Part shown: positions 28,551-38,700 of the stretch, one piece after another
Layout: every line of letters begins with the position of its first letter
How positions within the stretch are numbered: position 1 is the stretch's first letter
From: Mucilaginibacter dorajii
GTDB lineage: Bacteria > Bacteroidota > Bacteroidia > Sphingobacteriales > Sphingobacteriaceae
Direction: 5' to 3'
NCBI RefSeq assembly: GCF_024808255.1
Contig: NZ_JANTYS010000001.1
Span: 248,001-312,000 of the forward strand
DNA length: 64,000 bases
The notes under the pieces: generated by a model
Seen by the model: the letters and a program-made list of their open reading frames with translations, nothing else
Databases searched by the model: none
What the model was told of the DNA's origin: nothing
Position numbers and translations under genes: made by a program

Positions 28551-30209
28551 ATGAAAAAGCATCAGATATATGCCTTTCTATGTATATTACATATGTGTTT
28601 ATTGTCTACAGCTGCTATTGCACAAAATGCGGTATGGCAATGGTCAGTACCGGTAAAGGGGGCTAAAGACAATACAGGTAAAGCAAGGGCATTCTTATGG
28701 ATACCGCCTGATTGCAAAAAGGTTAAAGCCTTCATATTCGCACAAAATAATATGGAGGAGCAATCCATATTGGAAAACCCGGGTTTCAGAATGGAAATGG
28801 GAAAACTGGGTATTGCCGAAGTTTGGGTAAGTCCGGCTTATGATCTTTTGTTTCATTTTGACCAGGGTGCCGGCGAAACTTTTAATAGTATCATGATTGA
28901 GTTGGCCAAAGTATCCGGCTATTCCGAACTTGCATATATTCCTTTTGCCGGTATGGGGCATTCGGCCGCAGCAAGCAACCCCTATTATATGGCTGCATGG
29001 CACCCTGAAAGAGCGTTGGCGGCCATTTCGGTTAGTGGGCAATGGCCATATTTCAGGCATGCTTCTTTTGCTCCAGACATATGGGGAAACAGAAATATTG
29101 ATTACATCCCATGTCTGGAAACGATGGGTGAATATGAGGCTGCCAATAGCTGGTCTGAAGAAGGACTAAAAGAAAAGCAAGCCCACCCCTTGATGCCTTT
29201 GAGTATGCTGGCTTGCCCGGCGGAGTTCCATTTTGCAAGTACTGACAGTAAGGCCGCTTATATTGCGTTTTACCTAAAAAAAGCCTTGCAATACCGGATG
29301 CCTAAAAATACCCCTAACGGACAAGCACCTAAACTAATACCAATTGATCCCACAAAAAGCGGCTGGCTGGTTGATAAATGGCGCTTTGATCAGGCCCCGA
29401 TGGCAAAATCGGCCCCTATCGATCAATATCTGGGTGATCGTGCGCAGGCTTTCTGGTACTTTGATGAGGAACTGGCTAATGCGACTGCTGATTACCAGGC
29501 TCGCTTTCGCAATCAAAAGGCACAACTGATCGGTTATGTGCAGGACGGTAAATTATTGGAGCAGTATAATGTGCATCAGCAGTTTAACCTGAAATTTGAA
29601 CCAGAAGCTGATGGCATTACCTTTAAAGTGCATACTGCTTTCTGTGATACGGTACCTGGCGGTAGCCCAAGACCTGCCGTATGGACGCATATGCTGATTG
29701 GTTCTCGGATTGGCCATGCTAAAAACAATTTGCCCATAGCTGTTGATCGCATTACCGGGCCATTCATTAAAGTTAATGATTCCACATTCAGGGTTCATCC
29801 TCAAAGAGGGTTTTATGAATCACCCCATAGCTATGAACTATGGTTTTCGGCCACTCACCCGGGTGATGGTGAATATAAACCGGCGGTGCAGCAGGCTTTA
29901 ATGGCTATCCTACCAAGAAATACACAAGGAAAAGAACAGCACATTAGCTTTTCGGCTATACCCAATCAACACCCGGATAAAAAGAGGATAAAACTAGATG
30001 CCTCGTCAGATGCCAATGTTCCTGTTAAGTTTTATGTACTTGATGGCCCTGCAGAAATAATGGGTGACCGTTTAAACCTTACTGCAATACCGCCAAGGAG
30101 TAAATTTCCGGTAAAAGTAACGGTAATTGCCTGGCAATACGGTAATAGCAATAAACCAAAACTACAAACAGCAGAGTCCGTCGAGCGTATATTTTGGATT
30201 AATAAATAA
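28551..30209 (+). CDS. Secreted alpha/beta-hydrolase-like protein with C-terminal sandwich (copy 1)
   Basis: A 552-residue periplasmic protein (signal peptide ending 'AIAQ'). The N-half has alpha/beta-hydrolase features: 'RAFLWIPPDCKKVKAFIF', a nucleophile elbow 'GMGHSAAAS' (Ser138) and a late histidine (His227 in 'CPAEFHF'). The C-half (about 330-550) is beta-rich with paired 'ITFKVH' and 'VKFYVLDGPAEI' strands. It is related to the next gene throughout. The elbow reads GHSAA rather than GxSxG. No characterised family was recognised; an esterase acting on polysaccharide substituents is the most natural guess. Confidence 0.65.
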   Translation: MKKHQIYAFLCILHMCLLSTAAIAQNAVWQWSVPVKGAKDNTGKARAFLWIPPDCKKVKAFIFAQNNMEEQSILENPGFRMEMGKLGIAEVWVSPAYDLLFHFDQGAGETFNSIMIELAKVSGYSELAYIPFAGMGHSAAASNPYYMAAWHPERALAAISVSGQWPYFRHASFAPDIWGNRNIDYIPCLETMGEYEAANSWSEEGLKEKQAHPLMPLSMLACPAEFHFASTDSKAAYIAFYLKKALQYRMPKNTPNGQAPKLIPIDPTKSGWLVDKWRFDQAPMAKSAPIDQYLGDRAQAFWYFDEELANATADYQARFRNQKAQLIGYVQDGKLLEQYNVHQQFNLKFEPEADGITFKVHTAFCDTVPGGSPRPAVWTHMLIGSRIGHAKNNLPIAVDRITGPFIKVNDSTFRVHPQRGFYESPHSYELWFSATHPGDGEYKPAVQQALMAILPRNTQGKEQHISFSAIPNQHPDKKRIKLDASSDANVPVKFYVLDGPAEIMGDRLNLTAIPPRSKFPVKVTVIAWQYGNSNKPKLQTAESVERIFWINK

Positions 30210-30219
30210 CATAATTGTA

Positions 30220-31833
30220 ATGACCTTTAAGATCACATTTCTATTGCCGGTTATTTTTATTTTGATGAGTAACTGTAAAGCTCATGATAGATCTGAAGAC
30301 CATGTTTACCAGTATAGCCTAAAGGTCGGTACCCGGAATGCTTATTTATGGATCCCACCAGATTGCAAGCAGGTTAGAGGCGTAATCATATCCCTGGCCA
30401 ACTTATTGGAACGTAACTGGCTGGAAGATCCGTTAATACGTCGTACCGCCGCAGAAATAGGTCTGGGCATCATATGGGTTGGCGCTGCAGAAAAAGGTGA
30501 TCAATTTTTTACTGCAGATATGAAACCAGGGATGAAACCCATTTTTCAGCAGATGATGGATGATCTGGCGCAGGAATCGGGCTACCAGGAATTAAAAAAT
30601 GCTCCCGTTATCCCTATGGGACATTCAGCTAACGGGCAGTTTGCCTGGACATTTGCCAATGCTATGCCTGAGCGTACCATTGCCTGTATTCCTGTTAAAA
30701 CCATGCCGTTTCCAGACTCGTTAAAGTTTAAAAACATTCCGATTTGTTATGTTGTGGGACAAACCACCGAGTGGCCGCAATACCGTGTTCCTGATCCGGC
30801 GACGAAACCCGGCGACCGTGACTTTTACTGGCCCGTGGTAAAGCAAAGCGCTTTAGCTTTACGTGCACTTGATGCCGATAACCTGGTCAGTGTAGTGACT
30901 GATCCGGGAGGGGGGCATTTCGATTGGTCGAATTATTTGGCAAAATTCATTGCGCTGTATATCCGTAAGGCATGTGACTACCGCCTGCCGAAACAGGGGC
31001 AATCTGCTTTAAGACCAATTGAAAGATTTTCAGGTTGGTTAACAGGTACAGGTGGGATGGAAAAAGATGACTTTAAGCCCGTGCCCTATAGATTATTTAA
31101 GGGGATGGATGCAACCAGTTATTGGTTTTTTGATAGGGAAACGGCAATGGCTGCAATGAAGTTTGAAGGAGATCGAGTAAGACGCAAAAAACAAATGCTT
31201 ACGTTTATACAGGACGGTAAGCTATTGCCTGTAGCTAAACTGGGTTATGCTGCTTTAAAGTTTCAACCGGAACAAGATGGTGTTTCTTTTCGGTTGAAAG
31301 GAGGTTTTTTGTCCGAGATGCCTCCAGAACTTATTGATGCAGGTCAAAAGCTTGGCCATGCATCAAGCCCCATTAGCTTTAGGGTGATTGCCGGCCCGGC
31401 CATACAAACCGGTCTCTCTTCGTTTAGGCTGAAGTTTGACCGGGCAGGAATGGGCGGCGAACTTTGGATACAGGAAGAAAACGCAGGCGACGCGGAATAT
31501 CGTCATGCAGTGCAGCCAGGCAAGATGACCATACCCGCTAAACTAACTGCGGGAAAGCCTCAGAGAATAACCTTCAACAAGCTAAAGAATGTAAAAGATG
31601 GCATAAAAGAACTGGCTTTACATGCCAAATCAGATGCACGATTACCTATCGATTATTATATTATTTCGGGACCGGCATATATAGAAAATGGTACGATTAA
31701 ATTTACAACTACCCCGGTTAAAAGTAGGTACCCCGTCAAAGTTAAGATCGTAGCCTATCAATGGGGAAGAATGACAGAACCCTTGTTCCAATCCGCGGAA
31801 CCTATTGAACAAGTTTTTTATATCACCAGATAA
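30220..31833 (+). CDS. Alpha/beta-hydrolase-like lipoprotein with C-terminal sandwich (copy 2)
   Basis: ATG 30220 lies 11 bp after the previous stop and gives a 537-residue lipoprotein with lipobox 'LMSNC' (Cys19). 'NAYLWIPPDCKQVRGVIIS', the canonical nucleophile elbow 'MGHSANG' (Ser136) and His233 in 'GGGHFDWS' mark an alpha/beta hydrolase. The C-terminal beta-rich part mirrors copy 1, ending 'SRYPVKVKIVAYQWG' against 'SKFPVKVTVIAWQYG'. Being lipidated, it acts at a membrane surface, whereas copy 1 is soluble. Substrate unknown. Confidence 0.7.
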   Translation: MTFKITFLLPVIFILMSNCKAHDRSEDHVYQYSLKVGTRNAYLWIPPDCKQVRGVIISLANLLERNWLEDPLIRRTAAEIGLGIIWVGAAEKGDQFFTADMKPGMKPIFQQMMDDLAQESGYQELKNAPVIPMGHSANGQFAWTFANAMPERTIACIPVKTMPFPDSLKFKNIPICYVVGQTTEWPQYRVPDPATKPGDRDFYWPVVKQSALALRALDADNLVSVVTDPGGGHFDWSNYLAKFIALYIRKACDYRLPKQGQSALRPIERFSGWLTGTGGMEKDDFKPVPYRLFKGMDATSYWFFDRETAMAAMKFEGDRVRRKKQMLTFIQDGKLLPVAKLGYAALKFQPEQDGVSFRLKGGFLSEMPPELIDAGQKLGHASSPISFRVIAGPAIQTGLSSFRLKFDRAGMGGELWIQEENAGDAEYRHAVQPGKMTIPAKLTAGKPQRITFNKLKNVKDGIKELALHAKSDARLPIDYYIISGPAYIENGTIKFTTTPVKSRYPVKVKIVAYQWGRMTEPLFQSAEPIEQVFYITR

Positions 31834-31926
31834 TGAACCTAACTGTTATTAATAGAAAATAAAAAATAGAAGGTTTTTAGCTGCTTAAAATCGTCTAATG
31901 ACCATCTCCAATAGCATAAATAAACC

Positions 31927-33954
31927 ATGAACTATATAAAAAGAATATGTTTACTTCTATGCAGCTTTTTATCAATGTGCTTAGCAGATCTTGTCCACGC
32001 ACAGCCGTTCATGCACCCTGGATTGTTGCAAAATGTGCGGGATATAGCGCGAATGAAAACCGCAATAAAAGAAAAACAGGATCCTATATATAGCGATTTT
32101 CTGTTTTTTCAAGAGCATCCGCAGTCACAAAGTACCTATCACATGCAAGGCCCTATGAAAATGGTGGGCAGAAATCCAACTGTTGGGCAAGGGATATATG
32201 ATGCAGATGCCAATGCTGCTTACCAAAATGCATTGATGTGGGCGCTTACTGGTGAGCAAAGTTATGCAGATAAGGCTATTGAAATTATTGATGCATGGTC
32301 GTCAACATTAAAATCAATTACAGGGCGAGACGCGGTATTAATGGCCGGACTTGGTCCGTTTAAAATGGTGAACGCTGCCGAAATTCTGCGATATACCCAT
32401 TCGGGCTGGTCCTCATCATCTATCGAAAATACAGAGAAACATTTTCGGGAAGTGATCTATCCGGTTATCAAAGATTTTGCTCCTTTTGCCAATGGCAACT
32501 GGGATGCTGCCGCCATGAAAACCATGATGGCGATAGGTGTTTTTTGCAATGACCGACCCATATTTGAGCGGGCTTTACACTATTACATCAATGGCGCAGG
32601 TGATGGCAGTTTGTTGAATTATATCATTAATGAAACCGGGCAATGCCAGGAAAGCGGACGGGACCAAAGTCACACCCAACTGGGGATAGCTCATTTAGGC
32701 GATTGTGCTGAAATGGCCTGGCATCAAGGATTGAATTTGTATGCTTATGCAGACAATCGCCTATTAAAGGGGTTTGAATATACGGCGAAATATAATCTGG
32801 GATATGATGTGCCCTATACCCCGGCAATAGATATGACCGGTAAATATTTGTATCAGCAACTGTCAACAGAAGGTCGTGGAAGACTCCGGGCTGTGTACGA
32901 GCAGATCTATAATCATTACGTAAATCGTGTGGGTTTAACTGCACCCTATACTCAGCAGGCTGCAGAAAAGGTCAGGCCTGAGCAGCAGGGTTCACCAGGC
33001 GCCGATCATATGGGCTTTGGCACCCTTCTTTATTCCAGAGTAGCGGCAATGGGAGACGAAGATAATATCAGATCTATTCCCGCTGCGCCGGCGGGTTTAT
33101 TAGCCAAGACATCCTCAACAAATGGTAATATTATAACATGGATAGCATCAATAGGAGTTAAATATTATACCGTAAAGCGAGCAGAACGGAAAAATGGACC
33201 ATATTCTGTTTTAGCCAGACAGATACCTCATTCATTATATCGTGACAACAATGTAGTAGCGGGGCGGACTTATTACTATACTGTTTCTGCATTCAATAAA
33301 TCAGGTAAAAGCGCAAACGCGTATCCGGTCAGCATTACATCGGGTTTCAGAATTAACTGGAAACAATCAGTTTTTGGAGGCGAAGAAGGATTGAAAGATA
33401 CAGCGGTTTTCGATGGTCGGCAATTTACCATTATTGCTAAAGGAATAGGGATTGATAGTTTACATAATCAATTTAAATTTATCTATACCCCTTTAAATGG
33501 TGATGGCGCGATCACATTTCGTTACATTCCGCAAATCAGTTCACAGTTTACTGGTTTTGGCCTGGTTATACGCGAAGGGCTACTGGATTCTGCTCCACAA
33601 ATAGCCCTGATAATAAAGCCTGAATCGTCAGGACAGGCAGAGGCTCCACGCTGGCACACCGTGCTCCTTTTTCGGGGGGGGGCAGGGAATAAAGTGAAAA
33701 CTATCGCGTCAGGTTCGATACTTTCTGAACCGGTAGTTACCTTTAGTCGCCTAACGGGTTATTATTGGCTCCGTTTGCAGCGAAAAGGGGAGGAATTCGT
33801 CGGTTACTCATCGGTCGATGGAAAAAACTGGGCGAAAATAGGTTCAGTAACCGACCGAATAAAAAAACGGGTATTAGCCGGCTTAGCTGTTTCTTCCGGT
33901 TTATCAGGGAACGCTACTATTGTTAGTTTTGATCAGGTTAATCTAGAGGAATAA
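31927..33954 (+). CDS. Alginate-lyase-fold (PL38-like) lyase with FN3 and C-terminal lectin-like domain
   Basis: A 675-residue secreted protein (signal peptide to 'VHAQ'). The alginate lyase (PF05426-type alpha/alpha barrel) domain spans about 28-370. 'GNWDAAAMKTMMAIG' (Asn191) and 'QESGRDQSHTQLGIAHL' (Arg245, His249) with 'GFEYTAKYN' (Tyr285) supply candidate Asn/Arg/His/Tyr active-site residues. An FN3 domain (about 390-480) and a DUF1349-like sandwich (about 490-675) follow. The motif set resembles PL38 glucuronan/alginate lyases, but the exact family is from memory. It ends the long operon, and GH88 at its start would remove the unsaturated ends it makes. Confidence 0.8.
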   Translation: MNYIKRICLLLCSFLSMCLADLVHAQPFMHPGLLQNVRDIARMKTAIKEKQDPIYSDFLFFQEHPQSQSTYHMQGPMKMVGRNPTVGQGIYDADANAAYQNALMWALTGEQSYADKAIEIIDAWSSTLKSITGRDAVLMAGLGPFKMVNAAEILRYTHSGWSSSSIENTEKHFREVIYPVIKDFAPFANGNWDAAAMKTMMAIGVFCNDRPIFERALHYYINGAGDGSLLNYIINETGQCQESGRDQSHTQLGIAHLGDCAEMAWHQGLNLYAYADNRLLKGFEYTAKYNLGYDVPYTPAIDMTGKYLYQQLSTEGRGRLRAVYEQIYNHYVNRVGLTAPYTQQAAEKVRPEQQGSPGADHMGFGTLLYSRVAAMGDEDNIRSIPAAPAGLLAKTSSTNGNIITWIASIGVKYYTVKRAERKNGPYSVLARQIPHSLYRDNNVVAGRTYYYTVSAFNKSGKSANAYPVSITSGFRINWKQSVFGGEEGLKDTAVFDGRQFTIIAKGIGIDSLHNQFKFIYTPLNGDGAITFRYIPQISSQFTGFGLVIREGLLDSAPQIALIIKPESSGQAEAPRWHTVLLFRGGAGNKVKTIASGSILSEPVVTFSRLTGYYWLRLQRKGEEFVGYSSVDGKNWAKIGSVTDRIKKRVLAGLAVSSGLSGNATIVSFDQVNLEE

Positions 33955-33958
33955 ATAA

Positions 33959-34017
33959 TCCCCCTTTTAATTGACCAGATAACCCCCTTTGTGACCATTT
34001 ATATAGAATTATTTTTG
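33959..34017 (+). promoter_or_regulatory. Proposed HTCS box B and promoter (lacI-type gene)
   Basis: CCCCC at 33960 and 33983 (23 bp apart). Each is followed by a TGACC: CCCCCTTTTAATTGACC and CCCCCTTTGTGACC, so the direct-repeat nature is clearest here. A perfect -7 element TATTTTTG lies at 34010-34017, 27 bp after the second run and 149 bp before the regulator ATG. Confidence 0.6.
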
Positions 34018-34158
34018 GTCACATTTTTATAAGTCTTTAGTATAAGTCGCATTTGCTTTTTGAAGTGTACGTTTTGTTCCCTTACAAGTTTATAACATAA
34101 GGTGTTGACGCTGCATAATATTTAGGAGAACCATGTTATTAATAACCTATTGGTAATT

Positions 34159-35184
34159 ATGAAGAGGAAAATAACGATCAATGATATAGCACGGGACCTG
34201 AATATATCTAAAACGACAATCTCCTTTGTTTTGAATGGTAAGGGTGCGGAAAAGGGAATCAGTGAATCATCTCAAACCCGGATACTTGATCATGTAAAAA
34301 AAATCAGCTACATGCCCAATTTTTCAGCGCAAGGATTGAGGACCGGTAAAACAAAAACAATTTGTATGATGGTGGAAGATATAGCCGATCCTTTTTTTTC
34401 TTCGATTGCCAGGGCGATGGAAGAAATTGCTTATATGAAAGGCTATAAAATTTTATATAGCAGCACTGAAAATAATACGCAGAAAGCTAAGGATCTGATC
34501 CAGTTTTATCGCCGCAGGCAGGTTGATGGTTATATTCTTGCACCGCCTCCCGGCATTGAGGAAGATATCAATGAATTAATAGATGATAATCTGGCTGTTG
34601 TATTATTTGATAGAACCTTAATTGGCATTGAGGCCGATAATGTGCTGGTTGATAATTTCGATATCAGCTATAAGGCGGTTAAACACCTGATTGAAAATGG
34701 TTACCGTAATATAGCCATGATCACATTATATTCAGAACAGATACAAATGACGGAACGCGAGCGCGGCTACAAGGAAGCCGTCGATGAAATCAAAAATACA
34801 TATTTTATAAAAAATATAGGTTTTTATGATCATCCTGCCAGCAATGTTCAGGAGATTCAGCGGTTTATTGACCTCAACAATAATATAGATGCTGTATTTT
34901 TCACTACCAATTATTTAGCGGAAATGGGACTCGAGGCAATTCGAAATTTAAAGCTGCGTATTCCTGAGGACCTGGGAATTGTAGTTTTCGATGATGATAA
35001 ACTTTTTAGATTATTTAGTCCGACCATTACTGCAATTGCCCAGCCCATCGGTGAAATCTCAGAACACGTTATTAAGTTAATGTTGATGCTGTTATCCGGT
35101 AAAGGAGTAAAAAAAGCGAAAAAAAGTATTGTCCTTCCTGCCATCTTGCAAATCAGGGAATCATCCAGGCCAAAGTCAGATTAA
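34159..35184 (+). CDS. LacI-family transcription regulator
   Basis: A 341-residue cytoplasmic regulator from ATG 34159; an in-frame TTG lies 9 nt upstream. The N-terminal HTH reads 'KITINDIARDLNISKTTISFVLNGKG' across about residues 3-28, followed by the hinge helix and a periplasmic-binding-protein-like sugar domain ('ICMMVEDIADPFFSSIARAMEE', 'DGYILAPPPG', 'VVLFDRTL', 'DLGIVVFDD'). It sits between the long enzyme operon and susC and carries a proposed HTCS box in its own promoter. A role as a second, cytoplasmic sugar-sensing control layer for the locus is likely but inferred. Confidence 0.92.
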   Translation: MKRKITINDIARDLNISKTTISFVLNGKGAEKGISESSQTRILDHVKKISYMPNFSAQGLRTGKTKTICMMVEDIADPFFSSIARAMEEIAYMKGYKILYSSTENNTQKAKDLIQFYRRRQVDGYILAPPPGIEEDINELIDDNLAVVLFDRTLIGIEADNVLVDNFDISYKAVKHLIENGYRNIAMITLYSEQIQMTERERGYKEAVDEIKNTYFIKNIGFYDHPASNVQEIQRFIDLNNNIDAVFFTTNYLAEMGLEAIRNLKLRIPEDLGIVVFDDDKLFRLFSPTITAIAQPIGEISEHVIKLMLMLLSGKGVKKAKKSIVLPAILQIRESSRPKSD

Positions 35185-35351
35185 GTTTGGTGCCGGGCAG
35201 GGAATGTTTTGATCAGTACGTTAAACAGAATAATTGCATACATAAGCATCATTGTAACTCCTTGTCAGGATAGCAACTACAAAGTTATTGGGGCCAATTT
35301 AATTTATCGTTGCCCAATGAATGTTTTTATCGTCTCTTCTTATAGTTGGTT

Positions 35352-35388
35352 TATGGCCCTTGACTGTCTCTCCGGCAGTGGGGCCATA
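35352..35388 (+). terminator. Rho-independent-like terminator after lacI-type gene
   Basis: TATGGCCC (35352-35359) pairs perfectly with GGGCCATA (35381-35388), with a nested ACTG/CAGT pair, followed by TTTATTT. It lies 167 bp past the regulator stop. Confidence 0.6.
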
Positions 35389-35512
35389 TTTATTTAGTCT
35401 TTAATTTTCTAAATCAAGTTCGGATTTAAGTTTATTAGAACACCGTTGGGATACCGCTAAAGGATATTGACAAAGCCAGCAAATAGTCTGAAAAACGAAG
35501 GTTGAAAGAGGA

Positions 35513-35578
35513 ATTCTGCTTTCGTTATAAAAAGAAAGGTAATCGAATTATAACACGAAGTCATTTCAAAAGCAGAAT
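35513..35578. repeat. Imperfect long inverted repeat upstream of susC
   Basis: ATTCTGCTTTCGTTATAA (35513-35530) is mirrored by TTATAACACGAA....AAAGCAGAAT (35549-35578), with an insertion in the right arm. It sits 52 bp before HTCS box C in the 599-bp gap between the LacI-type gene and susC. The rest of that gap holds a terminator, the box and a short palindrome, and no gene. A small frame at 35209-35397 lacks protein-like character. Confidence 0.4.
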
Positions 35579-35628
35579 GAATTGATCAAGATAAAAAAAC
35601 ATAAAATTTTAAAAAAAAGCAAGTAATC

Positions 35629-35741
35629 TCCCCCCTGTTTGACCAGCTATTCCCCCTCTTAATTTTTGCGACACTATACCTTTGATGCCAATTATAGCCA
35701 TTAATTAAGGACTTGTTTGGATGGCGTCGGTTTATAAACCG
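35629..35741 (+). promoter_or_regulatory. Proposed HTCS box C, susC promoter and downstream palindrome
   Basis: CCCCCC at 35630, TGTTTGACCAGCTATT, then CCCCC at 35652 (22 bp period). A perfect -7 element TACCTTTG is at 35677-35684, 25 bp after the second run and 107 bp before the susC ATG. A 14-bp perfect palindrome CGGTTTATAAACCG lies at 35728-35741 in the leader and could be an operator, for example for the neighbouring LacI-type protein. Confidence 0.65.
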
Positions 35742-35783
35742 TTTTAGTAACCAATTATTATTTATACACTAATTATTTAAATT

Positions 35784-38700
35784 ATGGAAAATTCTACTCT
35801 TCAATCTGGGGTCAAGATCAGGGCCCTTATGCTTTTTCTATCCTTGTTGTTTTCGCTTAATTCCATGGCACAAACCATATCGGTTACAGGTAAGGTACTT
35901 GACGCTAAAACCGGGGAGGCAATCATCGGTGCTACTGTGAAGGAAAAGGGAACACAAAAAGGTGCGGTTACTGATGTTAATGGGACGTTTAATTTAAACG
36001 TTGCCAGCTCAGCAGTCCTGCAGGTAAGCTACATCGGATATGCCACTATGGAAACGCCGGCAACCGGCGGCAAACCTTTAATCATTAAACTAATTCGTGG
36101 TAATAATGATCTTAACGAGGTAATCGTTGTTGGATATGGTACGCAGAAAAAGCCCACAATAACAGGAGCGGTAGAAGTAGTAACTGCCAAAGCCTTTGAA
36201 GACAGAGCGGTGACCAATGTTGGCTTATCACTTCAGGGACAAACTCCCGGGCTGCTTGTGACCAGATCTTCCCCAAGGCCTGGTAACGAAGGTTTGGCCT
36301 TTCAGATACGCGGTGCCACATCTGTAAACGGTGGCTCGCCGCTTATTGTTGTGGATGGTGTTCCGGTTATTAATTATCAATCATTTCAAAATATGAACCC
36401 TGATGATATTGAAAGTATCAGTGTATTGAAAGATGCATCAGCGTCAATTTATGGAGCAAATGGGGCAAACGGGGTTATTTTGGTAACTACAAAAAAAGGG
36501 AAGGGCCGGAATGGTAGTCCCAAAGTGGATTATACCGGAAACCTTCGTTTTACCACCGATGGCATTAAAGGTTATTCTGCCTCTGCTCAGCAATATGCGC
36601 AGATCTGGCTTGATGCGAACAAAGAGGAAACCACACCGAATTGGTGGGGCTGGGATACCCAAGCTAATATGCAAAAATTGGCTAACGGTTACGAAGGTAT
36701 TATCACTACACGATATTGGGGAGATGCCTATGTGGGAAAAGGCAATCGCATTGATGAAATGTTTGCTCGCAGGTACTCTTATCAACATAACTTAAGTATT
36801 GCCAATAACACAGATAGGACCAGTTACCGTATTTCAGCGGGCTATGCAGATAATCAGGCTACACTGGCTACAGCCTATGATGGTCAGAAGCAATATAACT
36901 TTCGTCTTAACTATGAATATAAATTATCTGACAGAATTAAGTTAACGACGGATTACAGCTTTATCGATGCGAAAACCTCAAGCCCCTCTGTTGGCCTTGG
37001 CTCGAACCTGTATGCCAATGATATGCCATTTTGGCCAGCCAAGAATCCATATGGCGAATGGAATGCAAATTTTGGCAACGTAGGCAATCGTAATGCGGCG
37101 GCTACCACGGCTGATGGCGGACGAAACAATATTAATGATTTTACAAACAGGTTGGATCTGGCTGCAACGATAGGAATCGTAAAAAATCTGGACTTTATAG
37201 GTACAGTAAATTTTCAGGACGAACAGTATCGTCAGGAAATTTATCATACACCAGTTCAACTCTATGATTGGTATGGGAATAAGTCGCAGGAAGCTAACCA
37301 GGAAACTACGCAGAGTACAGGTAATCCCGGTTATGTTACCACGTCGAACCATGTGTTTTCCCAATACTACTCGGCATTGTTAAAGTATGGCAAAAGTATT
37401 GGATCGCACAATTTTTCTGCTACAGGTGGTATCGAGGCCAAAAAATATAACTATCAAAATCTATCGGCCAGACGTATATATTTTACAGATAATGGAGTAG
37501 AGGACTTAAACCTCGCCGACCCTACTGTACAGGACAACTCTGGAGGAAAAGGACATAGCGGGACATATTCATACCTCTTAAGGGCAAACTATAATTACGC
37601 GGAAAAATACTTGTTAGAATTATTGGGACGCGATGATGGCGCATCAAATTTTGCTCCAGGCTACCAATTTATAAAATATGGGGGAGGTTCGCTTGGTTGG
37701 GCGTTTACAAAAGAGGACTTTCTAAAAGGCATTACGTCAATAGTTAATTTTGGTAAAGTTCGTGCCAGCTACGGTATTTCCGGCAATAATGCCGGTGTTG
37801 GAGCCTATAATTACCTTGTTGGAGTTAATAACGGTACCGCTGTTTTGGGTAACCCGCCGGCCAAACAAACCACCTCATACTTATCGAATAACGATATATT
37901 TAGCAATACCACAACCTGGGAAAGCGTTTCCCAAAAAGATATCGGTATTGATCTTAATTTTTTAAATAATCGCCTTTCCACCACTTACGATTATTATATA
38001 AAGGAAAATAACCATATGCTCCAGTCCACCCAAAGACCGGCGCTGTTAGGAGGGAGTTCGCCTTTGACAAATTCCGGACAATTGAGTGTTAAAGGCTGGG
38101 AATTTACCATAGGCTGGAATGATCATGCCGGGGATTTCAATTATAATGTCAGATTGAATATAGGAAACAGCAAGTCGCTGTTGAAAAAACTCGAAAACGC
38201 TGATGCCTATAGCGCAGGTAAGAACAATTTTGTAAACGGCTATCCATTACATTCCTGGTTTCTGCAAAAAACCGGTGGATATTTTCAAAGCCAGGCTGAA
38301 GTTGATGCCTACTATGCAAAATATGGTGCAGGCGGTGGCCTCATTTCCAGGGTACCGCCCAGCGGTAGTTCAGCACTTCGTCCTGGCGATACCAAGATCA
38401 TAGATGTAAACGGCGATGGGATACTAAGTAACGGCGGTGGAAATGTCAATGGCAACACCAGTGACCTGGTTTACATGGGAGATGGGGATGCACATTATCA
38501 ATTTGGAATTAATTTAGGCGGTTCATGGAAGGGCCTTGATTTTAATGCTTTCTTCCAGGGCGTAGGGAAACAATTAATTATGCGTCAGGGCTATCTGGCC
38601 TACCCGTTTGCCACGATATATACCAACCAGCCTACCAGCTTTGAAGGTAAAACGTGGACAACGGATCATACCGATGCGCCTTTCCCTCGCCTCACAGTCG

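Noticed and set aside
35209..35397. 62-residue frame after the LacI-type gene
   Set aside because: It runs through the terminator hairpin and has no promoter, no conserved pattern and unnatural composition.
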